Source: CAYWNA01 sp964459305 (GTDB taxonomy: Bacteria; Planctomycetota; Planctomycetia; Pirellulales; Pirellulaceae). Taken from it: a stretch of DNA of 18,057 nucleotides. How positions within the stretch are numbered: the first letter of the stretch is position 1; every line of letters starts with the position of its first letter. Shown here piece after piece: positions 1-7,543 of the stretch. A program made the translations under genes and the position numbers. Below the pieces are notes generated by a model. That model saw only the letters and a program-made list of their open reading frames with translations. It was not told the origin of the DNA and did not search any database. The DNA lies in NCBI GenBank assembly GCA_964459305.1, contig CAYWNA010000269.1:1-18057 (forward strand), in the 5' to 3' direction.

Positions 1-1725
1 ATCGAGCTCGGCGATCATGCGACGAACCTCCGCCATATCGCGCGGGCTCGCCTGTACGATCAACGAATTGCTTCGATAGTCGGCGACCACATTGACGCGA
101 GTTCCCAAGCCCGGGCGCATTTGCCCTTGGGCCTGCTGGCCCTGTTGTGCCTGGCCCAAACGGTCGACAAAGAACTCCTGAATCGTCTCTTGTGCGTCGA
201 CGGCAGAGACGTGTTTGAGCTGGAATACTTGGAATTGCGATTCTGGCTGCGCGGGCTGATCCAGTTTGCCAATCAACTGCTTGACCAACTCGACGCTCTC
301 CTTGCGGCCGATCAACAGAAGTGTGTTCGGTTTGACCAATGCCCGGATGGTGACTTGGCCTTGACGCGGTGAGAGGATTTCATCGTAGATCTCGGACACT
401 AGCTCAGCCATCACCTGGCTGCCAACGAAATTCAGCGGGTACAGTTCAATCTCCGGCTGCGTTTCGACACTCTGCCGTTCGATTTCCTGAATGATCTCCC
501 GGACTCGCTCGACGTCACGTTTATGCCCGCGCAATACAATGACATCCAGACCGTCTAGGAATTCGATCTGCACCGGCCCAATCAAACCGCCTCCCTCCAG
601 TGTCTCCTCGACTTGGCCATCAGGCGCCGCCGCACCGCCGGGTTCGGCGGCTGGCTTGGCGGGTGCAGGTGGCCCGGCTGGTGGAGCCTTGGCCGGCGCA
701 CCTGGAGCGGCGTCCTCGGCCTTGGGTTGGAACATCATCGCGACCATCTGATTCCCGCGGCCGTTTTGGGCGTTTCCGTCTGCCGGTGGCCCCGGCTCAA
801 CGGACCGTGCCGCAGCTTGGAGCAATGACACGGCATCGTGCACCTTGGCCGGATCGGCGCGATCCAACGCCACCAGTTCTGTGTCTTCGTCGCTTGGCCC
901 GCGACGATGATCCAGGGCTCGGACAACTCCCTCCCACGAACGGGAAAAGGACTGGGGCCCCAAGAACGACACCAAATCGCGGCGCCGATCGATTTGCAGC
1001 ACAGGCTGGGGACCGGACTGGGTCGCCGTTCTGACAATCGTCAACTCGCCATTGCGTTCTGGGGCAAGTGACAAGCGGTTCCCCCAAATGCGTGCCAAGT
1101 CGTCCTCCAGGTTGCCCCACGAGATGTTCCTCAGCTGGTAGCCGTTGCCCGCGTTCACCGGGGTAGGCACAGTGGCGGGCCGTTGCACGTTGGTGTCCTG
1201 ACCAGTCTGGTGGAAGAACTCGCCAATTTGTCGATGTACGTTATCCGGGGCGATAACAATGAGTTGCGCAGTACGCTCGTCGAGGGCCACGCGCGTGCCT
1301 GTCGATGGCGGGAACTGCTCGCGCAGTTGGCGGAGCGCCAAATCGAGCGAACCTGAAGGGACCTGGTATCCCCGCGCAAACACGGGCGAACGCTGAGCTT
1401 GCGGTGCGTTGCTGTGCGCTGGTGGCCGGTCCAATGTCTCGAGCAGCCCGAGTGCCAGCTGCTGCGTGTGCTCGGATCCTCGCACCAAGACGCGGTTCGA
1501 CGTTCTGTCCACCAGAACCTCGTGATCCGCCTGCATCTCGGAAAGCGTTTGCCGCAGCTGAGCCGCGACTTGCTGGGCCTGCGAGTGCCTGAGGCGATAG
1601 GGACGATAGCCGGGTGGCGTGGTGTCCTGGGCCAACAGCAGCCAGGAAAAACCTCCCAAGCAAACGATCAAGCCCAGCAGAACCCCAAGTTGCCGAGTCG
1701 TCGTGAAGCCGCGTCTATGTACCAT
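1..1725 (-). CDS. Secretin-like exported protein (GspD/PilQ N-domain type), C-terminus cut by the window edge
   Basis: An uninterrupted frame of 575 codons runs from ATG at 1725 to the left edge. Residues 1-33 form a signal peptide: basic start, hydrophobic LLGLIVCLGGFSWLLLA core, then AQD. Further on are repeated short alpha/beta modules of the secretin N-domain kind. The clearest are at about 420-480 (IELYPLNFVGSQVMAEL... then VKPNTLLLIG) and 488-575 (FQVFQLKHVSAVDAQETI... then VVADYRSNSLIVQAS, where a short strand is followed by a helix). A Pro/Ala-rich linker at about 333-372 separates an N-terminal half of uncertain fold from these modules. In the family such modules line the periplasmic vestibule of outer-membrane secretins (type II/IV secretion). 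The membrane-spanning secretin domain would lie beyond the window and is not seen. There is no clear Shine-Dalgarno. The start is chosen by the signal peptide and by the lack of any in-frame ATG upstream. Several planctomycete paralogs of this type may exist, so a specific secretion system cannot be assigned. Confidence 0.85.
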   Translation of the reverse strand, partial: MVHRRGFTTTRQLGVLLGLIVCLGGFSWLLLAQDTTPPGYRPYRLRHSQAQQVAAQLRQTLSEMQADHEVLVDRTSNRVLVRGSEHTQQLALGLLETLDRPPAHSNAPQAQRSPVFARGYQVPSGSLDLALRQLREQFPPSTGTRVALDERTAQLIVIAPDNVHRQIGEFFHQTGQDTNVQRPATVPTPVNAGNGYQLRNISWGNLEDDLARIWGNRLSLAPERNGELTIVRTATQSGPQPVLQIDRRRDLVSFLGPQSFSRSWEGVVRALDHRRGPSDEDTELVALDRADPAKVHDAVSLLQAAARSVEPGPPADGNAQNGRGNQMVAMMFQPKAEDAAPGAPAKAPPAGPPAPAKPAAEPGGAAAPDGQVEETLEGGGLIGPVQIEFLDGLDVIVLRGHKRDVERVREIIQEIERQSVETQPEIELYPLNFVGSQVMAELVSEIYDEILSPRQGQVTIRALVKPNTLLLIGRKESVELVKQLIGKLDQPAQPESQFQVFQLKHVSAVDAQETIQEFFVDRLGQAQQGQQAQGQMRPGLGTRVNVVADYRSNSLIVQASPRDMAEVRRMIAELD

Positions 1726-2120
1726 GATTTGAACCGTAACAGAAAAGTGTTTGCCGAAAACTGCTGTCACTGCAGTCACGGGCACGATCCGCCCGTAGAA
1801 CCACTACATCCAGAACGATCGGCAACAACTGCGCAGATTCTGAAACGAAATCGTCGGATACGCGACGACTTGCGCCGTGAGGGCGGGTGTGCGACGCCGC
1901 ATCGTCGCATGTGCGAGCTCCGGATTGCTAGCACGCTCCGGTCGGGCTGTAGTAGCCGCAATGCTGTCATCGGTGCCAGCGTATCCGGCGTCGCTTTGCT
2001 AAGCCAAAATTTCGGCCTTTTTTCGCGGTTCGCATTTCGCTATTATCCCGCCCTCGTCAAACCAACTCGATGATCGTGTTTCTGCTTCTTCTCAAGGAGA
2101 GAACGAAAGGGGATCTCGCC
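1726..2120. other. Divergent intergenic region between the secretin-like gene and the exopolysaccharide group
   Basis: About 395 bases separate two divergent genes, so promoters for both should lie here. I see no convincing gene. A perfect 7-bp hairpin sits at 1890-1909 (TGCGACG, loop CCGCAT, CGTCGCA). A TATTAT hexamer at 2041-2046 could be a -10 element for the rightward genes, but no good -35 is at the right distance. It follows a T-rich stretch at about 2007-2023. An AAGGAG at 2094-2099 and an AAAGGGGA at 2106-2113 precede the ATG at 2121; the second is the likelier ribosome binding site. Confidence 0.5.
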
Positions 2121-2660
2121 ATGCGGTCGCTATTCAGCCGAAAAGTACACATTGTCGTTCTAGCCTGTTCAATCACGCTTCTGCCGCTACAGCAGATCAT
2201 TGCCGCGAATCCCTTTGCGAGTGGCAACGGGGATGCACCATTGGCAACCGGTGCCGTCGTGCATGACATCGAACTGGCGGCAGGCGGGATCATGACGGGC
2301 CAAGTTGTTGATGCTCAAGGGAGTGCCTGCCGGGATGTTCCCGTGCGTCTTGTGAAGATGGGAAGCCGGGGAGGAAAAATCGCAACCAAGACAACGGGCG
2401 CGCAAGGTCAATTCGCCTTCGCGGGCTTGGCTGGGGGCGTTTATCGTCTGGAAGCAGCCGGCACTGCCGCGGTTTACCGCGCGTGGGTCCCGAACACAGC
2501 TCCGCCGTCAGCATCGCAGGCCGCCCTGGTGGTCCAAGGTGATCCGGCCGTGCGTGGAAACCTGGGAGCTGTCAGCCCGTTAGGATGGGCGCTCATCGCA
2601 GTGGGCGTTGCGGCAGCCATCGCCATCCCCATCGCGTTGGACGACGATGACGCCAGTTAA
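2121..2660 (+). CDS. Small exported protein with one Cna-B/carboxypeptidase-regulatory-like domain and hydrophobic-acidic C-terminus (paralog 1)
   Basis: The product has 179 residues. It starts at ATG 2121, behind the purine-rich AAAGGGGA. An upstream start at 2070 would put 17 extra residues before the signal peptide and is less likely. Residues 1-29 are a signal peptide. Residues about 57-120 read as a single beta-sandwich of the SpaA/Cna-B or carboxypeptidase-regulatory family: GQVVDAQGSACRDVPVRL, then TTGAQGQFAFAGLAGGVYRLEA, the usual 'T...G.F.F..L..G.Y.L' pattern. A short VYRAWVPNTAPP segment follows. A hydrophobic stretch (WALIAVGVAAAIAIPIAL) ends in DDDDAS. It may be anchored or retained by this C-terminus. 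The next gene, 20 bases downstream, is a paralog, and the Wza/Wzc genes follow, so a role in matrix or export is inferred from context only. No enzyme motif is seen. Confidence 0.82.
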   Translation: MRSLFSRKVHIVVLACSITLLPLQQIIAANPFASGNGDAPLATGAVVHDIELAAGGIMTGQVVDAQGSACRDVPVRLVKMGSRGGKIATKTTGAQGQFAFAGLAGGVYRLEAAGTAAVYRAWVPNTAPPSASQAALVVQGDPAVRGNLGAVSPLGWALIAVGVAAAIAIPIALDDDDAS

Positions 2661-2680
2661 CATGACGTAGAGGTGCATGA

Positions 2681-3208
2681 ATGAGAAACGTGACTCGATT
2701 CTTACGAACGGCGGCAGTTTCATTGGCGTGCCTGGTTTGGCTTTTGCCGCCGGGTGTGAGCCTGGCCTCGCATCCAGCCTCGCCAGTTCCATCTCCAAGA
2801 TCGCAGGGAATCTGCGATGTACGACTTGACGAAGATGGAACTCTTAAAGGTCGACTGTTCGACGCATCCGGCAAGCCCTTGACGCATCAGGCGATCGTCT
2901 TGCACCAGCGCGGCAAACCAGTAGCCCAGACGCAGAGCAACGATTCCGGTGAGTTCGCTTTTGCGCGGGTCAGCGGCGGCGTCTGTCAGCTCGCAGCCGG
3001 GGCGTCCACTATCGTCTGCCGGGCCTGGACGAGCGAAGCGGCCCCGCCGGTGGCCAGCGACCAAGTGACGATTGTCGCGAGCCCGCACGTGGTTCGAGGA
3101 CAACAACCGTTGAGCGTGTTGTCGAATCCTCTATTCGTCGGTTTGATCATCGCCGCCGCAATCGCCATTCCTGTGGCGATCCACAACGCGCAAGACGACG
3201 CAAGTTGA
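2681..3208 (+). CDS. Small exported protein with one Cna-B/carboxypeptidase-regulatory-like domain and hydrophobic-acidic C-terminus (paralog 2)
   Basis: The product has 175 residues and is a diverged tandem paralog of the gene just upstream. Both have the same order: signal peptide (residues 1-30 here), beta-sandwich (GRLFDASGKPLTHQAIVL, then SNDSGEFAFARVSGGVCQLAA), a CRAWTSEAAPP segment matching the YRAWVPNTAPP of its neighbour, a short linker, a hydrophobic segment (VGLIIAAAIAIPVAI) and a C-terminus ending in DDAS. A lone Cys pair (GGVC, TIVC) is specific to this copy. The start at ATG 2681 is the only one preceding the signal peptide. Its TGA stop overlaps a possible TTG start in the next frame, and the exporter gene begins 62 bases later. 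This spacing suggests co-transcription. The function is unknown. Confidence 0.82.
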   Translation: MRNVTRFLRTAAVSLACLVWLLPPGVSLASHPASPVPSPRSQGICDVRLDEDGTLKGRLFDASGKPLTHQAIVLHQRGKPVAQTQSNDSGEFAFARVSGGVCQLAAGASTIVCRAWTSEAAPPVASDQVTIVASPHVVRGQQPLSVLSNPLFVGLIIAAAIAIPVAIHNAQDDAS

Positions 3209-3270
3209 GCTCGAACTCAAGAGCCAAGACGTCAGTTCCTGGCACAGCGGGCATCGTTCCAGGGGGTATC

Positions 3271-4356
3271 ATGGCTTACTCAGGACGAAAGTCCTTTGAC
3301 CCAAACTTGGAAGCCGTCACTTTTGCACGCTGCCTGCTGGCAGCGTGCATCGCATTGGGCGGTTGCCATGAGGCAGTGCATCGGGCCGGCAAGTTGCCTG
3401 CGGAGTTTCTAGTCGGCCCCGTCGACAGTACTCGCAAGGTCGACTTGTCACGCTTGGCCCAATCGGCGGTCCAAAGCGAATTGATCTACCCCGGGGATGT
3501 CATCGAAGTAACCGTTGCGACGGGGATGGAAGAGAGGTCGCCTGCGAGCTGGCCTCTACGCGTGTTGGACAACGGCGAGGTAAAGATCCCGTTGTTGGGC
3601 CCGATCCGATTGGCTGGCCTGCTGTTGACCGATGCCGAGCAACTCATTCGCCATGAGAGCATCGCCCGAAAAGTCTACCGCGACCCACACGTTTCCGTTC
3701 TGCTGAAGAGCCGCAAGACCATACGTGTAACGGTCGTGGGAGCGGTGAACGAGCCCGGCCTGAAAGACCTGCCTGCCGCGAACGCAGACCTGCTGAGCGC
3801 GCTGCTGGCAGCCGGGGGCTTGACCGATGAGGCATCGACGATCGTCGAGATCCGCAAAGTTCCCGAATCATCATCGGGCCGTCTCGCCGCCGACGGCGAT
3901 GGTCGCACCACCGTATCCCACGACGACTCGGTTCGGGTCGATTTGATCGCGGCCAGCGAGGGCATGAGTCCCAACTACCGCATCGTGGATGGTTCGGTGA
4001 TCATGGTTCGCGAACGTGAACCCAAGACAATTCAAGTCATTGGCCTGGTCAGGAGGCCCGACCAGTTCGAGATCCCCACCGATCAAGAGGTTCGGCTGCT
4101 GGACGCGATTGCACTCGCTAACGGCCGAACGTTGCAGTTCGCGGACAAGGTGCACGTCGTGCGGCAGTTGGACGGAATGAGCGAGCCGATCGTGATCACC
4201 GCGTCTGTGCGCGAAGCGAAACGAGGTGGCGCTTCCAATCTTCGGCTTGCGGCGGGCGACGTCGTCAGCGTTGAAGAAACGCCGCTCACATTCACGGTCG
4301 GGACCATTCAGAGTTTTGTGCGTTTTGGCTTCTCCTCAGCCGTTCCAGGACTATAG
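3271..4356 (+). CDS. Polysaccharide export outer-membrane lipoprotein, Wza type
   Basis: The product has 361 residues. ATG 3271 follows AGGGGG at 3261-3266; a TTG at 3205 would add 22 residues and is less likely. The N-terminus carries a lipobox, CIALGGC, giving a lipidated Cys32. A Poly_export domain begins near residue 73 (YPGDVIEVTV, then DNGEVKIPLLGPIRLAG). A first SLBB-like domain starts near 152 (VTVVGAVNEPGLKDL) and a second near 254 (IQVIGLVRRPDQFEIP). These match the Wza/GumB family, which forms the outer-membrane exit channel for capsular or exopolysaccharide in Wzx/Wzy-type systems. The C-terminal tail (TFTVGTIQSFVRFGFS) may take the place of the Wza membrane helix. The downstream neighbour is the cognate inner-membrane co-polymerase/kinase, 21 bases away. 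The family call is firm. The exported sugar is unknown. Confidence 0.92.
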   Translation: MAYSGRKSFDPNLEAVTFARCLLAACIALGGCHEAVHRAGKLPAEFLVGPVDSTRKVDLSRLAQSAVQSELIYPGDVIEVTVATGMEERSPASWPLRVLDNGEVKIPLLGPIRLAGLLLTDAEQLIRHESIARKVYRDPHVSVLLKSRKTIRVTVVGAVNEPGLKDLPAANADLLSALLAAGGLTDEASTIVEIRKVPESSSGRLAADGDGRTTVSHDDSVRVDLIAASEGMSPNYRIVDGSVIMVREREPKTIQVIGLVRRPDQFEIPTDQEVRLLDAIALANGRTLQFADKVHVVRQLDGMSEPIVITASVREAKRGGASNLRLAAGDVVSVEETPLTFTVGTIQSFVRFGFSSAVPGL

Positions 4357-4377
4357 ACGATACGCTGGTTTACCGTT

Positions 4378-6711
4378 ATGAGCAACGACCTGCATTTGGT
4401 GCAAGAGGACATGGAGGCGCAGTCTTCGGCTGACGCCATTCACGCGATCATGCGGTTTCTGCGAATTGCGCTCCACCGCAAGATATACGTGATTTCGTCG
4501 GTCGTGGTCGTCGGGCTCCTGGGCGCCTTGTATTACTTCACGGCGCCGCGAATCTATCAGGCACATGCCCAACTGCTGATCCTGCAATCGGGGGCGGACG
4601 TTTGGTCCCCGACAATGACGGTGCAGTCCAGCCGCCAAGCGTTGATTCCCACGTACGAACGTCTGTTTGGCAGCGCGGCGGTTCTGGAAGGAGCCGTCGA
4701 GGAATTGCTGAAGGAGCCGGCCGAAATGCGCGTCGACTTCGGGGCTCAGCCCAGGGATAAGTGGGCAGACGTTCTTCGAGGCAACTTGACAGCCAACGCG
4801 GTTCGGCGGACCAACGTGATCGAAGTCAGCTATCGATCGAAATCCCCGCGAGCTGCCGAAGCGGCGGTACGTGCAATTGTCAAGTCTTATCTTTTGTTCA
4901 TGGAAGAGAACCACAAGAGTGTCTCCGCAGAAATCGCCACAATTCTGAATCAGAAATGTGTCGATATCGAGGAAAAAATCGACACCAAACAGCAAGATCT
5001 ACTTGCTGTCCAGAAACAAGTCAAAGACCTGGATATCTCGAACAAGGCGCACGTGGTCCATCCTATCGTGCAACGCGTATTGCGTCTCAACGATTCGTTG
5101 GTGGAGATCCAAGGAAAACGCACGGAGTTGGAGGCATCACTGGGCGCCATTCGGGCGGCCGTCCGTGACCGGACGGACTTGAGACAGCATTTGAACGCCA
5201 TCGAGCCGCTTATTGGTCGCGAGTTAATGTTGAGCGGGCTGGGGCTGAACAACGAAGACTCCGAGACGCGGGCACGCATCGATCGCCAGTTGATGGAAGA
5301 CCGAGCCACGCTGAAGGCACAATTGGAGCATTACGGCGAAGCGCACCCGAAAGTCGTCGAGACCGCCACGGCTATTCAGAGCAGCGAAGAGTACTTGCGA
5401 AACTACCAGGATATGGTGAACGAACGGTTGTCCGGGCTGGAGGATGACCGTTTGGGGCCGATGCTCGTAACCATGGTCGAGGAAAAACTAGCGAGTTGTT
5501 GGGCGCATGAGAGTAAGCTGAGCTCACAGTATCTGCAGGCAGAGGCAGAAGCGGTCCAGATGAACGACCGGATGGCCGAGTTGAGGATTATCGAACGCGA
5601 GTTGGAGCGGCTACAAAACTGGCACGCGACGCTGGCGGACCGGATCGCGAACATCGACGTCGGCCAGGAGCACTCGGACGTGCGTGCCAGGGTCATCAGT
5701 GAGGCAAAGGCTTCCGACGGGCCCGTGTCGCCTAGGCGGTCTCTTGTGGGCGTGATGTGCTTGATCGGCGGGTTGGGGCTTGGCATGGTGTTGGTCTATG
5801 TCCTGGATGTGCTGGACGATCGCTTCCGATCACCGGAGGAAATGCAGGAACAATTAGGGGCGCCGGTGCTGGCGATGGTCCGAGAACTGACGGATACAGG
5901 GATGAGCGGTGCCGATGCGCTTCAAGTGCACATCGCACCAGAATCTGTCGAGAGCGAGGCTTTCCGCACGTTACGGACCACGCTAGCGTTTTCGGGACAA
6001 TATATGGAACGTATTGCGGTTACCAGCACGGAGCCCGGTGACGGGAAGACCACGGTATTGGCTAACTTGGCCGTCACCTACGCACAGGCTGGCAAGAAGA
6101 CGCTGCTGATCGATGCCGACCTGCGTCGTCCCGGTCTCACCAAACTGTTTGAGATGCGGGGGATTGGAGGTCTTTCTGAGATACTCCGCACAGATGGTGA
6201 TATCTCCGCCGCATGTGCCCAACGTGTAAGGGCATCGTCTGTCGACCAGCTGGAGGTACTACCTTGCGGTCCAAAACCTTCAGACCCGACGGAGTTGCTC
6301 AGCAGTACGCGACTGGCAGATGTGCTGGCTTGGGCCGAAGCCAACTACGACCAGGTGTTGATCGACTGCCCGCCCATTCTTGCCGCCAGCGATGCTTCAA
6401 TTGTGGGGCGGCTGTCTGAAGGTCTCATTTTAGTCGTCCAGCCAGACAAGAATCACCGACGCCTGGTGCTTAGGGTGGTTAGCGGTTTGGCCGCGGTCGG
6501 TGTCAGCATCATCGGTGTCGTGGCGAACAAAATCGACTCGGACAAGAATAGCGGCCACGGATACGGCGGCTATGGCTACGGCTACGGCTACGGCTACGGC
6601 TACGGCTACGGCTACGGGGAAGGCCACGAGGCCCCGGACGAAGAAATGGTGATCAACCCAGCCGACGTCGACCGAACGACGAATCTGGTCATTCCTCGCC
6701 GCGCCGCCTAG
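4378..6711 (+). CDS. Polysaccharide co-polymerase fused to a BY-type tyrosine kinase (Wzc/GumC-like)
   Basis: The product has 777 residues. An N-terminal Wzz-type region has TM1 at about 36-56, a long periplasmic region rich in heptad-like helices, and TM2 at about 455-478. The cytoplasmic BY-kinase domain follows. It has an oligomerisation motif ExxRxxR at E527-R530-R533, Walker A STEPGDGKTT with K557, Walker A' LLIDADLRRP with D579 and D581, and Walker B VLIDCPPIL with D663. The tail is a Gly-Tyr run with nine tyrosines (Y729, then Y732 to Y746 at every second residue), followed by about 31 further residues. In this family the tail tyrosines are autophosphorylated in trans within a ring, and cycling controls polymer length and export. 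Start ATG 4378 has no obvious Shine-Dalgarno but is close to the upstream stop. Both halves are fused in one chain, as in Proteobacteria rather than most Firmicutes. Confidence 0.94.
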   Translation: MSNDLHLVQEDMEAQSSADAIHAIMRFLRIALHRKIYVISSVVVVGLLGALYYFTAPRIYQAHAQLLILQSGADVWSPTMTVQSSRQALIPTYERLFGSAAVLEGAVEELLKEPAEMRVDFGAQPRDKWADVLRGNLTANAVRRTNVIEVSYRSKSPRAAEAAVRAIVKSYLLFMEENHKSVSAEIATILNQKCVDIEEKIDTKQQDLLAVQKQVKDLDISNKAHVVHPIVQRVLRLNDSLVEIQGKRTELEASLGAIRAAVRDRTDLRQHLNAIEPLIGRELMLSGLGLNNEDSETRARIDRQLMEDRATLKAQLEHYGEAHPKVVETATAIQSSEEYLRNYQDMVNERLSGLEDDRLGPMLVTMVEEKLASCWAHESKLSSQYLQAEAEAVQMNDRMAELRIIERELERLQNWHATLADRIANIDVGQEHSDVRARVISEAKASDGPVSPRRSLVGVMCLIGGLGLGMVLVYVLDVLDDRFRSPEEMQEQLGAPVLAMVRELTDTGMSGADALQVHIAPESVESEAFRTLRTTLAFSGQYMERIAVTSTEPGDGKTTVLANLAVTYAQAGKKTLLIDADLRRPGLTKLFEMRGIGGLSEILRTDGDISAACAQRVRASSVDQLEVLPCGPKPSDPTELLSSTRLADVLAWAEANYDQVLIDCPPILAASDASIVGRLSEGLILVVQPDKNHRRLVLRVVSGLAAVGVSIIGVVANKIDSDKNSGHGYGGYGYGYGYGYGYGYGYGEGHEAPDEEMVINPADVDRTTNLVIPRRAA
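6562..6618 (+). repeat. GGCTAC hexanucleotide tandem repeat encoding a (Gly-Tyr)n tail
   Basis: About eight near-perfect tandem copies of the hexamer TAC/TAT-GGC lie in frame near the 3' end of the kinase gene, after one out-of-register Tyr codon at 6562. All but one of the Tyr codons are TAC and nearly all Gly codons are GGC, which points to expansion by slippage. A gain or loss of one unit would keep the frame and change the tyrosine number by one. Confidence 0.9.
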
Positions 6712-6862
6712 ATCGAGCAAAGCCCCCCGTTTTCTCTCTGCAGGCCGCAGGCGTCTTCCTGAAACCGAGAAGGCTGTCACATATCTTCCCGCTCCACGGC
6801 TTGATCCAGGGTGTTCTTCCGCTGACACTGTGTAGATTCATAGCGTTTGGGGAGCGAGAAAG

Positions 6863-7543
6863 ATGAAAAAGCTGATGATCCTGGGACTCGTACTCGTTGC
6901 GCTCGGCTGCGGTTCGCAGACAAATGAACCAGCAAGAGAGACTGAGGCAAAGAGGCCTGCTGCCGAAAAGGCACCCAAGGCAGAGGTGCCAGCCAAACCT
7001 CAACTCGATGTGCGTGCCGACTCATACGCTGGCCTATCCGAAGCGATCGACTCTCTGACGGAGGCTGCCACAACAGGCGGCGGTGATGAAAGACTCAAGG
7101 CGGACAAATGGTTGGTGATGCAGGGCGACACGGCCGTCGAACCGCTGTCTCAGATACTGAACGACGAACAGGCACAACTGGCCGCACGCATCGCGGCATG
7201 TCGTACGCTGTGGAAACTAGGGCCCAATGCAAAGCCGGCGCTGAAGGCAGCGATCGGCGGCGAACCTCAACTGATTCGCCTGAATGCCGTCAAGGGGTTG
7301 GGGTTCATTCGCCCGACCGATCGGGACATCATTGAGACCCTGACCGGCTTGCTCGAAGCCGAAGAGGAACGCGTGCGTCGTGAAACAACTTCCGCGTTGG
7401 GCAACATCGGTCCACCGGCCGCGGATCTTTGCGTCGACAAGCTGGTTGGCATGCTCAACAACGAGGACGAGAACGAGACCCTGCGAGGCGCCGCCAAGAA
7501 TGCCCTGAAGCAGATCAACCCTCGCCGTTCATTTGTCGACTAG
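6863..7543 (+). CDS. HEAT-repeat lipoprotein
   Basis: The product has 226 residues. ATG 6863 is preceded by GGGGAG at 6849-6854. The short signal peptide ends in a lipobox (VALGC), lipidated at Cys16. A Lys/Glu/Ala/Pro-rich linker runs to about residue 48. Residues about 75-220 are helical repeats of the HEAT/PBS-lyase type: AVEPLSQIL, then LAARIAACRTLWKLG, then LIRLNAVKGLGFI, then RVRRETTSALGNIGP, then TLRGAAKNALKQI. Such proteins act as scaffolds or protein-binding modules; no catalytic residues are expected or seen. The 3' end overlaps the convergent methyltransferase gene by 29 bases. It follows the polysaccharide kinase gene on the same strand after 151 bases, so a shared transcript is possible but not shown. 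The partner is unknown. Confidence 0.88.
   Translation: MKKLMILGLVLVALGCGSQTNEPARETEAKRPAAEKAPKAEVPAKPQLDVRADSYAGLSEAIDSLTEAATTGGGDERLKADKWLVMQGDTAVEPLSQILNDEQAQLAARIAACRTLWKLGPNAKPALKAAIGGEPQLIRLNAVKGLGFIRPTDRDIIETLTGLLEAEEERVRRETTSALGNIGPPAADLCVDKLVGMLNNEDENETLRGAAKNALKQINPRRSFVD

Noticed and set aside
1958..1978. Minus-strand TGGCAC followed by TTGC, like a sigma-54 promoter of the secretin-like gene
   Set aside because: The spacing between the two elements is 11 bases instead of about 5.
1399..2073. Plus-strand open frame of 224 codons crossing the secretin-like start and the intergenic region
   Set aside because: Half of it is antisense to a well-supported gene and the translation is Arg/Ser/Gln-rich without domain pattern.
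3205..3270. TTG start that overlaps the TGA stop of the upstream gene, as in translational coupling, for the export lipoprotein
   Set aside because: It adds 22 residues before the signal peptide, while ATG 3271 has a good AGGGGG site and leaves a normal lipoprotein signal.
6562..6618. Tandem repeat as a CRISPR-like array
   Set aside because: The units are six bases, in frame and without spacers.
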